Below, one piece after another: positions 36,636-45,603 of a stretch of DNA of 64,000 bases. Location of the stretch: NCBI RefSeq assembly GCF_030766725.1, contig NZ_JARQWR010000013.1, forward strand, positions 62,001-126,000. Direction: 5' to 3'. How positions within the stretch are numbered: position 1 is the stretch's first letter; each line of letters opens with the position of its first letter. This DNA comes from Flavobacterium aerium. GTDB lineage: Bacteria > Bacteroidota > Bacteroidia > Flavobacteriales > Flavobacteriaceae. A program made the position numbers and the translations under genes. The notes below the pieces were generated by a model. It did not search any database and was not told where the DNA came from. It saw nothing but the letters and a program-made list of their open reading frames with translations.

Positions 36636-37889
36636 ATGAAAAATCAAAGTGTAACGAACAATATCGACTGGATATCTATACTCATTTATATTACTTTAGT
36701 AATATTAGGATGGGTTAATATCTATTCTGCTTCGCTACCATTAGAACAAACTTCTGTATTTGATTTTTCACAGATTTATGGAAAACAACTGATTTTAATT
36801 ATCCTTTGTATTCCATTAGTCTTCTTCATTTTAGCGCTTGACGGAAAATTTTACGAACGCTTTGCCAGTGTAATCTATGGTGTAGCACTAGTAGCACTAG
36901 CTGGTTTATTTATATTTGGTAAAACAATTAAAGGGCAGACAAACTGGTATGTATTTGGTAGTTTCAGTATACAACCTTCAGAGTTTGCCAAAGCAGCTAC
37001 AGCGCTAGCGCTAGCAAAATATTTAAGTGATGTACAGGTCAACTTGTCAAAACTGAATGACCAAATAAAAGCATTTGTAGTAATCGGTCTTCCCATCTTA
37101 TTGATCTTAGGTCAGCCCGATGCTGGTAGTGCTATGATCTTCTTTATTTTCGTATTCGTATTGTACCGAGAGGGATTGCCTATTTTTTATTTATGGGTTG
37201 GATTTATAGCCATACTATTGTTTATTGCCTCCCTGATTTTTGAACCTGTATTTATCATACTAGCGATACTTTTAATCACTTTGCTTGTTTATTTCAGAAC
37301 AAGAAAACCTTTTAGAAATCCAATTCTAACCGTTATCTTATTTGTTGTAATGTCAGCCTTTGTATTCTCCGTAGATTATGTATTTGACCACTTACAGGCA
37401 CATCAACAAGATCGTATTAACGTATTATTGGGCAAAAAAGTAGATTTAAAAGGAGCAGGATATAATACTAATCAATCTGAGATTGCTATTGGATCCGGTG
37501 GTTGGACGGGAAAAGGATTCCTAGAAGGAACACAAACGAAAGGAGATTTCGTCCCGGAACAACATACCGATTATATTTTCACAACAGTGGGAGAAGAATG
37601 GGGATTTGCAGGATCACTTGCTGTGATTGCATTATTTGTAACCTTAATTCTACGGATTATATACCTTGCCGAGAATCAGAAGACCAAATTTAGTCGTGTC
37701 TACGGCTACTGTGTTGCTTCGATACTCTTTATACACTTCGCTGTCAATATTGCCATGGTATCTGGTATATTCCCAACAATCGGAGTACCATTACCCTTCT
37801 TCTCCTATGGAGGATCTGGATTATGGGCGTTTACGATATTGTTGTTTATTTTTATAAAAATGGATGCAAATAAAGTAAATGAATGGTAG
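36636..37889 (+). CDS. rodA: Rod shape-determining glycosyltransferase RodA
   Basis: SEDS-family polytopic membrane protein of 417 residues, the peptidoglycan polymerase paired with PBP2. About ten hydrophobic segments are visible. Family motifs are NWYVFGSFSIQPSEFAKAAT, LGQPDAGSAMIF, GWTGKGFLEGTQTKGDFVPE with QHTDYIFTTVGEEWGF, and the C-terminal IGVPLPFFSYGGSGLWAF. Last gene of the rod operon; the convergent endonuclease gene ends one base away without an obvious terminator. Confidence 0.96.
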   Translation: MKNQSVTNNIDWISILIYITLVILGWVNIYSASLPLEQTSVFDFSQIYGKQLILIILCIPLVFFILALDGKFYERFASVIYGVALVALAGLFIFGKTIKGQTNWYVFGSFSIQPSEFAKAATALALAKYLSDVQVNLSKLNDQIKAFVVIGLPILLILGQPDAGSAMIFFIFVFVLYREGLPIFYLWVGFIAILLFIASLIFEPVFIILAILLITLLVYFRTRKPFRNPILTVILFVVMSAFVFSVDYVFDHLQAHQQDRINVLLGKKVDLKGAGYNTNQSEIAIGSGGWTGKGFLEGTQTKGDFVPEQHTDYIFTTVGEEWGFAGSLAVIALFVTLILRIIYLAENQKTKFSRVYGYCVASILFIHFAVNIAMVSGIFPTIGVPLPFFSYGGSGLWAFTILLFIFIKMDANKVNEW

Positions 37890-37890
37890 T

Positions 37891-38760
37891 TTATCTAAAA
37901 CTCCATTCTTTATAATCTACAGCCTTTTCTAATCTATTTTCAATATCATCTGGTAATTCGGGAAAGAAATCTATTCCAGTCATTTTCTCTATAGAATCTA
38001 CGCTAACAACAAATTCATATAAAGGCTTGTTACTGTCTTCATGAGGTACAAGAAAAGCAATCATCTTATACTTTCCATTATTCTCGTTTAGAAGCACCTT
38101 ATAGAAGTAATTAGGCACCGCTACTTTCTCTCTACCAATCGTTTTTAAATCTTTGGATAAAACTCCACCAGTCACAACATAAACCCCATCATACTTTGAG
38201 GACCAATATCTGATTTTTTGCTCTAGTCTATTCCAAACACCAGCATTAAAGTTTGATAATTGAGGGGAAATATTGGACGTGTAAAAAGTTTCATCGTAAG
38301 TCGTTCTGGAATACTCTCTATCGGCAGCAGGACAAAGATGTCCTTTATCATACCCTGATTTTTTATAATTTCTCCAATCAGCCGATTCTGTTTTGACTTT
38401 AGGATCCTGAATAAAAAAGGGACGTTTATAATTGTTATTTTTCAGTTCTTCCTTTTTCAATTCGTAAGCAACCCATTCTGCTTGCTCATAATCTTCTGAA
38501 TAGGACAAAGTATATCCTTCATGCTCTACAATCTGATTTGTCGTTGTAGTCGGCAGAAAACTAGCCATAGCACCATGGCTTTGTACAGGCTTCTCAGCAC
38601 GAACTGTTATATTTTCTTTTTCATCTGCTTTCTGTTCTACAACTGGTGTATCTTTTGTTGTTTCACGTTTACAGTACAGACTTACCAAAGTCAAGACGGC
38701 TACCGCAATCGCAGCATATAATTTGACTTTATTATTTGTATTTGATTTTCCAGTTCTCAA
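37891..38760 (-). CDS. Membrane-anchored DNA/RNA non-specific endonuclease (NUC1 family)
   Basis: Protein of 289 residues. One hydrophobic segment near the N-terminus (about 13-30, LYAAIAVAVLTLVSLYC) is an uncleaved anchor or lipoprotein-like signal with a Cys at about 30, then a low-complexity linker. The beta-beta-alpha-metal nuclease domain follows from about residue 75, with the catalytic motif GYDKGHLCPAADRE (His141; the usual DRGH is DKGH here) and SNISPQLSNFNAGVWNRLE carrying the metal-binding asparagine. Likely faces the periplasm or outside and cuts both DNA and RNA, for nutrient scavenging or during DNA uptake; this is inference. Confidence 0.9.
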   Translation of the reverse strand: MRTGKSNTNNKVKLYAAIAVAVLTLVSLYCKRETTKDTPVVEQKADEKENITVRAEKPVQSHGAMASFLPTTTTNQIVEHEGYTLSYSEDYEQAEWVAYELKKEELKNNNYKRPFFIQDPKVKTESADWRNYKKSGYDKGHLCPAADREYSRTTYDETFYTSNISPQLSNFNAGVWNRLEQKIRYWSSKYDGVYVVTGGVLSKDLKTIGREKVAVPNYFYKVLLNENNGKYKMIAFLVPHEDSNKPLYEFVVSVDSIEKMTGIDFFPELPDDIENRLEKAVDYKEWSFR

Positions 38761-38808
38761 TAGAATAATTATTAAAATGATTACTATTTACTTTCGAAGA
38801 AATGTATT

Positions 38809-39918
38809 TTATGCTTTTACATCTAATGCATCTCTTAACGCATTACCTACCATCATAAAGGCTAATACTAAAAACATAATGGATAAACCTGGCACCATCG
38901 CTAAATATGGTTTTCCAAGAATAATATAACTATAATGATCTTTAATCATACTTCCCCAACTCGGAATAGGTGGTTGTGCACCCAACCCTAAAAAGCTCAA
39001 ACCACTTTCTACTAATATCGCTGAAGCAAAATTGGCAGCAGAAATCACAATTATGGGCGCCATGATATTTGGAAGGATATGATTGAATATAATTCTGAAA
39101 TTTGTAAATCCTAAAGCACGGGCTGCCGTAACAAACTGCATTTCTTTTAAGCTTATCACTTGTCCTCTTACTACTCTGGCTACTTCTACCCACATGGTTA
39201 ATCCTACAGCTATAAATACTTGCCAGAATCCTTTCCCTAAAGTTAATGTAATCGCAATCACGAGCAATAGCGTAGGAATTGACCAAATCACATTCACCAA
39301 CCACATGACTAGTGCATCTACTTTACCGCCATAGTATCCTCCAATTGCTCCTAATGTTATCCCTACCACTAATGATATAAAAACTGCCACAAAGCCTATT
39401 GCCAAAGAAACTCTTGAACCGACTAACATTCTGCTCAATAAGTCTCTCCCATATTTATCTGTTCCTAAATAGAAGTGTTGATTTTTTATGTATTTGGATG
39501 TTATAATTTCAGCATTTTCTGCTTTTGGGAAATTATTCAAACTTACTTGCTTCACTAGATTCAAACTTGCATCATCGGAATACTCAACGTACTCGATACT
39601 ATCCTTTTTAATAGAGAAGTTTTTAATTGGAATTTCTGTCACCGAATTTGAATGTCCCGTGAAATACCCCATCAGCTTTTTCTTTTGCGGAATAGTATCG
39701 ATGGGAATAGAAAGCATTTTGACTTCAAATCCAGGAGATTTTGAATGAATTGACAAATGCATTTGATTTGCATTTTCTGAACTATCAGGTGCTAAAACAT
39801 AGGCTAGTAAAGAAATCAGTAGTAAAATCACTATAAAGCCAAAACTGAAAACGCCCCAGAAATTCTTTTTGAATTTCTGGAGCGCTAAACTTGTTAATGA
39901 TTGTGATACTTTACTCAT
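38809..39918 (-). CDS. OppC/DppC-type ABC transporter permease, orphan
   Basis: Inner-membrane permease of 369 residues in the peptide/nickel transporter family. The N-terminal OppC_N helix (about 22-46) is followed by an unusually long periplasmic stretch of about 100 residues, then the core with five helices from about residue 150. The family EAA-type loop is at TAARALGFTNFRIIFNHILP. It normally needs an OppB partner, two ATPases and a binding protein; none lie beside it. Its start overlaps the stop of the upstream Prc protease gene by one base, so the two are co-translated. Substrate unknown. Confidence 0.92.
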   Translation of the reverse strand: MSKVSQSLTSLALQKFKKNFWGVFSFGFIVILLLISLLAYVLAPDSSENANQMHLSIHSKSPGFEVKMLSIPIDTIPQKKKLMGYFTGHSNSVTEIPIKNFSIKKDSIEYVEYSDDASLNLVKQVSLNNFPKAENAEIITSKYIKNQHFYLGTDKYGRDLLSRMLVGSRVSLAIGFVAVFISLVVGITLGAIGGYYGGKVDALVMWLVNVIWSIPTLLLVIAITLTLGKGFWQVFIAVGLTMWVEVARVVRGQVISLKEMQFVTAARALGFTNFRIIFNHILPNIMAPIIVISAANFASAILVESGLSFLGLGAQPPIPSWGSMIKDHYSYIILGKPYLAMVPGLSIMFLVLAFMMVGNALRDALDVKA

Positions 39919-42098
39919 TAAGGCTTCACTGTAACTAATTTATCTTTTTTTATTATTTTATTTTTTGAAATTGAATTTGATTGTAAGTCATTCAATACAT
40001 TTAATGCTTCATCTACATATACATCTTTCCCTAAACTCTCATGCCATCTGTCTCTCTTCTGAGCAAAAGTAGTATCTTTTTTCATTAATTCTACTTCATA
40101 TGGTAAAGAAGTGAATGTCAAATTATTTTTATAATCTGAAACTGCTTTATATTTTTTAGATTCTGTTTCCACTTGATCTAATTCTGCTTTGAATTTTTGG
40201 AAATTTAAGCTATATAAATTTTCATCTTTACGCTTACTAATCCATTTTGCACTTTCATCTATTAGTTTAAACTGAGGATTTGATTCCATTCGTTTTTTAC
40301 TATTTGAGATTGCTGAATTAAAATTACTTTGCTTGTCCCATGCTTTGTATGGTGCAGCATCGATTTTATCCCATGGCATTGCATTATCCAAATCACGTTC
40401 TCCTATTTCAATATAGGAATAACGGTCTGGCATCACTACATCACTAGAAACACCTTTTAATTGTGTTGATCCTCCATTGATTCTATAGAACTTTTGAGTG
40501 GTTGTTTTCAAGGCGCCTAAATCACCCAAAGCATTTCCTCTTACAAACTGATTTAAATCAATCACGTTTTGTACGGTTCCTTTACCATAGGTTTGTTTAC
40601 TACCTAGTATTACTCCACGTTTGTAATCTTGAATTGCCGCTGCAAAAATTTCAGAAGCAGATGCTGAGAAATTATTAACCAAAACTACTAATGGTCCATC
40701 CCATTGTACTTTACTGTCTCTATCGTATAAAACTTCTTTTTTCTTTCCTGCGGATTTGATTTGAACAACTGGCCCTTCTTCAATAAATAAACCTGTGATA
40801 TCAACTACCGTTTTTAAAGATCCTCCACCATTATCACGCATATCCATTATAATACCTTCAACACCTTGCTCTTTCAATCTTGAAATCTCTACAGCAATAT
40901 CTTTCGCGGCATCACGGTTATTTTTATCTTCAAAATCAATATAGAATTTTGGTAAATAAATTATACCATATAATTTTCCATCTTTCTTCACCATGCTACT
41001 TTTTGCATAGGTTTCTTCCAATTCAACTACATCTCTAACAATTGAAATCACTTTAATTGTTCCATCAACTTTCTTAACGGTCAATCGGACTTCTGTTCCT
41101 TTTGGTCCTTTAATTTTCTTCACAACATCATCCAAACGCATTCCAATCACATCGATAGGTTCTTCTTTTCCTTGGGCTACTTTCATCACAACATCACCTT
41201 GCTCCAATTCTTTTCCTCTCCATGCTGGTCCACCAGAGATTAATTCAATGATTTCTGTAAAATCATTTTTCTTTTGTAAACGCGCTCCAATACCTTCCAA
41301 TTTACCACTCATACTCACATCAAAACGTTCTTTCTCTTCTGGTGCGAAATAGAATGTATGTGGATCAAATCGTTCCGCAATGGCATTTATATATACTGTA
41401 AACCAATCATTACGGTTTAAATCGTTAATGAATCCAAAATAATCATTCAAAGATTTCAATGAGGTTTCTCTTGAATCTTTTTCAACTTCTTCGAATGTTT
41501 TTACTTTATAAGTCCCCGTTGAATCTGCTTTGCGTTTGTCTTCTTCTAACTTCATTTTATCTGTAATAGAAGATAAAACAGAAAGTTTTAATTGTTTACG
41601 CCATTTTTCGACCAACTCATCATGATTCTTTACATACGGTAATTTTTCATAATCCACATTGAAATCTTCATTAACAGTAAAGTCAAAAGGCTTGTCCAAA
41701 ATGTCTTTATAAATCTTTTTAGATTCTTTCATTCTTTGGATTAAACGATCGTATGTTAAGTCAAAAAAGGTCAAATCTTTATTTAAGATTTGATCGTCAA
41801 TTGAAGTTTCAAACTGTGCAAATTCATCGATATCCGATTGCAAGAAAAATCGTTTCGAAGGATCTAAACCTTTGATATAATCTTTATAGACTCCTTTTGA
41901 GAAAGTGTCATCAATAGGCACAGGATCGTAATGTCCACGCTGGATAACAAAGGTTAATAATTCTATTAAAAGTTTATCTTTCTCAGGGTCAATTTTAGGC
42001 TGTCTAGGCATAAAACTCCATAGAGCGGCAGAAAGAGCGACAACTACGAGTATTATTTTATAATTTCTTTTCATAAAATTTAAAATGGCATTCATCAA
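39918..42098 (-). CDS. Carboxy-terminal processing peptidase (Prc/Tsp-like, S41)
   Basis: Periplasmic serine protease of 726 residues. An N-terminal hydrophobic segment (about 15-31, IILVVVALSAALWSFMP) acts as signal or anchor. The N-terminal helical domain is followed by a PDZ domain (about 245-340, SGKLEGIGARLQKKNDFTEI and GGPAWRGKELEQGDVV), then the S41 protease core with DMRDNGGGSLKTVVDITGLF and VLVNNFSASASEIFAAAIQD (nucleophile Ser at about residue 480) and KQTYGKGTVQ, where the lysine of the Ser-Lys dyad sits. The C-terminal domain is the DUF3340-like tail. Size and order match E. coli Prc, which trims lipoproteins and regulates peptidoglycan hydrolases. Confidence 0.93.
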   Translation of the reverse strand: MMNAILNFMKRNYKIILVVVALSAALWSFMPRQPKIDPEKDKLLIELLTFVIQRGHYDPVPIDDTFSKGVYKDYIKGLDPSKRFFLQSDIDEFAQFETSIDDQILNKDLTFFDLTYDRLIQRMKESKKIYKDILDKPFDFTVNEDFNVDYEKLPYVKNHDELVEKWRKQLKLSVLSSITDKMKLEEDKRKADSTGTYKVKTFEEVEKDSRETSLKSLNDYFGFINDLNRNDWFTVYINAIAERFDPHTFYFAPEEKERFDVSMSGKLEGIGARLQKKNDFTEIIELISGGPAWRGKELEQGDVVMKVAQGKEEPIDVIGMRLDDVVKKIKGPKGTEVRLTVKKVDGTIKVISIVRDVVELEETYAKSSMVKKDGKLYGIIYLPKFYIDFEDKNNRDAAKDIAVEISRLKEQGVEGIIMDMRDNGGGSLKTVVDITGLFIEEGPVVQIKSAGKKKEVLYDRDSKVQWDGPLVVLVNNFSASASEIFAAAIQDYKRGVILGSKQTYGKGTVQNVIDLNQFVRGNALGDLGALKTTTQKFYRINGGSTQLKGVSSDVVMPDRYSYIEIGERDLDNAMPWDKIDAAPYKAWDKQSNFNSAISNSKKRMESNPQFKLIDESAKWISKRKDENLYSLNFQKFKAELDQVETESKKYKAVSDYKNNLTFTSLPYEVELMKKDTTFAQKRDRWHESLGKDVYVDEALNVLNDLQSNSISKNKIIKKDKLVTVKP

Positions 42099-42167
42099 TT
42101 TTTTAACTAAATTACAATAAAATTACTGTAGCAATAATAACGTGCGCATAATTTTTTGTTAAAGATA

Positions 42168-42175
42168 CAAAATTA
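42168..42175 (-). promoter_or_regulatory. -7 element for prc-oppC
   Basis: Reads TAATTTTG on the minus strand, an exact TAnnTTTG match, about 70 bases before the protease start at 42098. Confidence 0.45.
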
Positions 42176-42348
42176 GGTTCTTGCCGTAAAAATTGCTTAT
42201 TTTAGCGAAAGTAAAGAATTATATTTTTAAATTTCACTTTTTTAAGTTTTCCTAAACACTTAAAAAAAGTAGGCTTCAGTTTAGATCTAATACCGAACCT
42301 ACATCCACCAGAAAATTAAAAACACCATAGTAAATTAAAACACCAAGA

Positions 42349-43131
42349 ATGAAAAAAAGACCATTGATTTTAGTAACCAATGATGATGGAATATCGGCTC
42401 CGGGTATCAGAGCTTTAATTTCAGTAATGAAAGAAATTGGCGATGTTGTAGTTGTAGCTCCTGACAGTCCGCAATCGGCTATGGGACATGCCATCACCAT
42501 CAATAGCACTCTTTATATTAATGAAATTTCAGTCGACAACGAGCATCTTAAAGAATACAGTTGTTCTGGAACTCCAGTTGATTGTGTAAAATTAGCCGTA
42601 AATGAAATCTTGAAGCGCAAGCCAAATCTTTGTGTATCAGGCGTTAATCATGGTTCAAATTCGTCGATAAACGTTATTTATTCTGGAACGATGAGTGCTG
42701 CTGTTGAAGCAGGTATCGAAGGAATTCCAGCCATTGGGTTTTCTCTTTTGGATTACAATTGGAATGCTGATTTTGAAGCTATTAAATCATTCATCAAAAA
42801 GATTACGCTTGAAGTTTTAGAGAATGGATTACCTGATGGAGTGGTCTTGAATGTCAATTTTCCAAAATTAAAAGAGGATGAAATTAAAGGTATTAAAGTT
42901 TGTCGTCAAGCAAAAGCCTCATGGGTAGAGCGATTTGACAAAAGAAAAACACCACATAACCGTGACTATTATTGGTTAACGGGAGAATTTGTCAATCAGG
43001 ATCAAGGAGAAGATACAGATGAATGGGCTCTGGCACATGGGTATATATCGTTAGTACCTGTCCAATTTGATTTAACAGCGCATCATGTAATACAAAACCT
43101 TAACACCTGGAAACTAAATGAAAAAAACTGA
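42349..43131 (+). CDS. surE: 5'/3'-nucleotidase SurE
   Basis: Metal-dependent phosphatase of 260 residues acting on nucleoside monophosphates and short polyphosphates. The N-terminal metal site ILVTNDDGISAPGIRALI and the later VAPDSPQSAMGHAITI, SGTPVDCVKLAV and VSGVNHGSNSSINVIYSGTM are all diagnostic. Length is normal. The next small membrane gene starts 14 bases before its stop, and lpxB follows, giving a three-gene operon typical of Flavobacteria. Confidence 0.96.
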   Translation: MKKRPLILVTNDDGISAPGIRALISVMKEIGDVVVVAPDSPQSAMGHAITINSTLYINEISVDNEHLKEYSCSGTPVDCVKLAVNEILKRKPNLCVSGVNHGSNSSINVIYSGTMSAAVEAGIEGIPAIGFSLLDYNWNADFEAIKSFIKKITLEVLENGLPDGVVLNVNFPKLKEDEIKGIKVCRQAKASWVERFDKRKTPHNRDYYWLTGEFVNQDQGEDTDEWALAHGYISLVPVQFDLTAHHVIQNLNTWKLNEKN

Positions 43132-43390
43132 TTTATTAATAGGCTTTATTACTGGAATTATTGCAACAACTTTAGGCACTTTTTTATTCTTAGAATTTTT
43201 TACAGAATATGGATTTCTAAATGGGATTCAAATTATGAAGGGACAAGGCTATCTGGGTAAGATTATTACGCTGGGCGCAATTCTTAATTTAATTCTCTTT
43301 TTTATTTTTTTACAGAAAAAACAAGACATGAAAGCAAGAGGAGTTATATTATCTACTATAATATTAACTTTAGTTACCTTATTTTTGTAG
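43118..43390 (+). CDS. Small conserved membrane protein between surE and lpxB
   Basis: A 90-residue protein with three hydrophobic helices (about 7-27, 48-66 and 73-90) and few charged residues, mostly in KKQDMKARG between helices two and three. It overlaps surE by 14 bases and ends 19 bases before lpxB, so it is co-expressed with both. I know of similar unannotated genes in this position in Flavobacteria but no function. Could assist membrane lipid metabolism; that is inference from position alone. Confidence 0.75.
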   Translation: MKKTDLLIGFITGIIATTLGTFLFLEFFTEYGFLNGIQIMKGQGYLGKIITLGAILNLILFFIFLQKKQDMKARGVILSTIILTLVTLFL

Positions 43391-43409
43391 ATTATATAGA
43401 ACGATCAAA

Positions 43410-44528
43410 ATGAAATACTACATTATTGCTGGAGAAGCATCGGGTGATTTACATGGTTCAAACCTTATGAAAGCACTGTACAAAGAGGACCCAACGGCTG
43501 ACATTCGCTTTTGGGGCGGTGATTTAATGCAAAATGTAGGTGGTACTTTAGTAAGACATTATAGAGATCTCGCTTTTATGGGATTTATTGAAGTGATTTT
43601 CAATCTGAAAACTATTTTAAGTAATATTAAAATCTGTAAAGCTGATATTGAGGAATTTCAACCTGATGTTATCATTTTCATTGATTATCCTGGTTTCAAT
43701 ATGCGCATTGCGAAATGGGCAAAGGAAAAAGGTATTGCTACTCATTATTATATTTCTCCTCAAATATGGGCGTGGAAAGAAAATAGAATTGCCGCCATCA
43801 AAAGAGATGTCGACAAGATGTATGTCATTCTTCCATTTGAAAAAGACTTCTATGAAGTAAAACATAATTTCCCTGTTGAATTTGTCGGGCATCCCTTAAT
43901 CGATGCCATCCACAATCGTACGAAGGTGGATGACGATGTTTTCAAAAAAGATAACAACTTAAGTGATCTTCCGATTATTGCCTTATTGCCGGGAAGCAGA
44001 AAACAAGAAATTTCTAAAATGCTAACCATTATGCTTAGTGTTGTAGATGATTTTCCAGACTATCAATTTGTTATTGCAGGTGCTCCAAGTCAGGAATATT
44101 CTTTCTATGAGCAGTTTCTAAAAAATAAAAACATTCATTTTATCACCAATAGAACTTACGATTTATTGAGTGTTTCTACAGCAGCATTGGTTACCTCAGG
44201 GACAGCAACATTAGAAACGGCACTTTTTAAAGTACCGGAAGTAGTGTGTTATAAAGGAAGTTGGGCATCGTACCAAATTGCCAAAAGAATCATCACTTTA
44301 AAATATATTTCCTTAGTTAATCTGATTATGGATGAGGAGGTTGTCACAGAGTTAATTCAAAATGATTGTAATAAAAAAAGAATCAAAGCGGAATTGCAAA
44401 AAATCCTTTCGCCAGAATATCGTTCCCAACTTTTGGCTAAATATGAACTTTTAGAGCAAAAACTTGGTGGAGAAGGCGCCAGTGAGAAAACAGCAAAATT
44501 GATTTTGAAAAATATAAAATCAAACTAA
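43410..44528 (+). CDS. lpxB: Lipid-A-disaccharide synthase
   Basis: Glycosyltransferase of 372 residues (GT19) condensing UDP-diacylglucosamine with lipid X to give the lipid A disaccharide. Motifs: N-terminal IIAGEASGDLHGSNLMKAL, IDYPGFNMRIAKWAKEKGI, HYYISPQIWAWKENRI, VGHPLIDAI, ALLPGSRKQEISKML and VTSGTATLETALFKVPEVV. Acts at the cytoplasmic face of the inner membrane. Its presence confirms an LPS-bearing Gram-negative. Confidence 0.96.
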   Translation: MKYYIIAGEASGDLHGSNLMKALYKEDPTADIRFWGGDLMQNVGGTLVRHYRDLAFMGFIEVIFNLKTILSNIKICKADIEEFQPDVIIFIDYPGFNMRIAKWAKEKGIATHYYISPQIWAWKENRIAAIKRDVDKMYVILPFEKDFYEVKHNFPVEFVGHPLIDAIHNRTKVDDDVFKKDNNLSDLPIIALLPGSRKQEISKMLTIMLSVVDDFPDYQFVIAGAPSQEYSFYEQFLKNKNIHFITNRTYDLLSVSTAALVTSGTATLETALFKVPEVVCYKGSWASYQIAKRIITLKYISLVNLIMDEEVVTELIQNDCNKKRIKAELQKILSPEYRSQLLAKYELLEQKLGGEGASEKTAKLILKNIKSN

Positions 44529-44765
44529 AAATCATTTGTTTTCTCTTCTTTCTGATGGGTTCTATTTTCTAAAGAGAATGTTAAACTTCGTTGAGTTTTT
44601 ACCGCTCTTTAGTAAATTACATCCGTAAAATATTTATATCCGATTTCTATTACTCATTTCATTGATATAGAAATCACTAGCGTTTTTTATTGAATTATCT
44701 TTTTTAGATACTATTTGCTTAAAGTAAACGTTCCAATTAATAGCATAAACCCAAAATACCAACAC

Positions 44766-45437
44766 ATGACTTTTAAAAACTTTCTTTACCTACTGCTCGT
44801 CACGATAACATTTGTAGCGTGTAAACCTACTTCAAATGTAATTACTTCAAAAAGAGAAGCTGAAAAGAAAGGAATCTACAAGACTTCAAATGATAGTAAA
44901 TTGGTTATTGCTAAATCTAAAACAAATACCAATAAAACGGTAAAAAGCACCGATACTTCAAAGAGTACTAAAACATCGAAAGGCAAAAAGGGATTGATTA
45001 ACGAGGAGAATGACGATGATTATGTTGCTAATACAGAAAATGAAAATTACTTAGCTTCTCAACTTATTAATACAGCTCTTGAATATAACGGTGTACGTTA
45101 CAGAGGCGGAGGAACTACTTCTGCTGGAATGGATTGTTCTGGCTTAGTTTTTACAACCTTCAGTACTTTTGACATCAAGCTACCGCGTAGTTCTTATGAA
45201 CAATCTCAAATAGGAGTAAAAATCAATGATGATGATGTTCAAAAAGGGGATTTAGTATTTTTTAAAACAAACCGTCGTAAAAGACAGATTAATCACGTAG
45301 GATTAGTAGTTGAAGTTAATGATGATGAAATCAAATTCATTCATGCTTCAGTACAACGTGGTGTTATTATTTCTTCAACGAAAGAACCTTATTACAAAAA
45401 CTCTTACGTTCAAGCGAATAGAGTTCTACAACAATAA
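44766..45437 (+). CDS. C40 family (NlpC/P60) peptidase lipoprotein
   Basis: Lipoprotein of 223 residues from the ATG at 44766, which gives the signal MTFKNFLYLLLVTITFVAC with lipidated Cys19. A Lys/Thr/Ser-rich linker (about 25-90) precedes the NlpC/P60 domain. The catalytic cysteine lies in SAGMDCSGLVFTTF, the histidine in RRQINHVGLVVEVND and the third residue in the KFIHAS segment. Such enzymes cut the D-glutamyl-diaminopimelate bond of peptidoglycan stems, allowing wall growth. Closed by a hairpin; next gene is comEC. Confidence 0.92.
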   Translation: MTFKNFLYLLLVTITFVACKPTSNVITSKREAEKKGIYKTSNDSKLVIAKSKTNTNKTVKSTDTSKSTKTSKGKKGLINEENDDDYVANTENENYLASQLINTALEYNGVRYRGGGTTSAGMDCSGLVFTTFSTFDIKLPRSSYEQSQIGVKINDDDVQKGDLVFFKTNRRKRQINHVGLVVEVNDDEIKFIHASVQRGVIISSTKEPYYKNSYVQANRVLQQ

Positions 45438-45457
45438 ATTTCAATACATAATATAAT

Positions 45458-45496
45458 AAATGTCCCAATATGGTTTACTACTGTATTGGGACATTT
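45458..45496 (+). terminator. Probable terminator after C40 peptidase
   Basis: Stem AAATGTCCCAATA / TATTGGGACATTT of 13 bp with a 13-nt loop; the following T-run is interrupted (ATTTTG), so strength is uncertain. Confidence 0.6.
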
Positions 45497-45603
45497 ATTT
45501 TGCAGCACTATTGTTCTAATTTTTTCTAAATCTAGACTTCTACTTTTATTCTTTTACAGGTATTCCTTTCTACAAATAATTATTTTCCAGTATTTTAGGA
45601 TAC

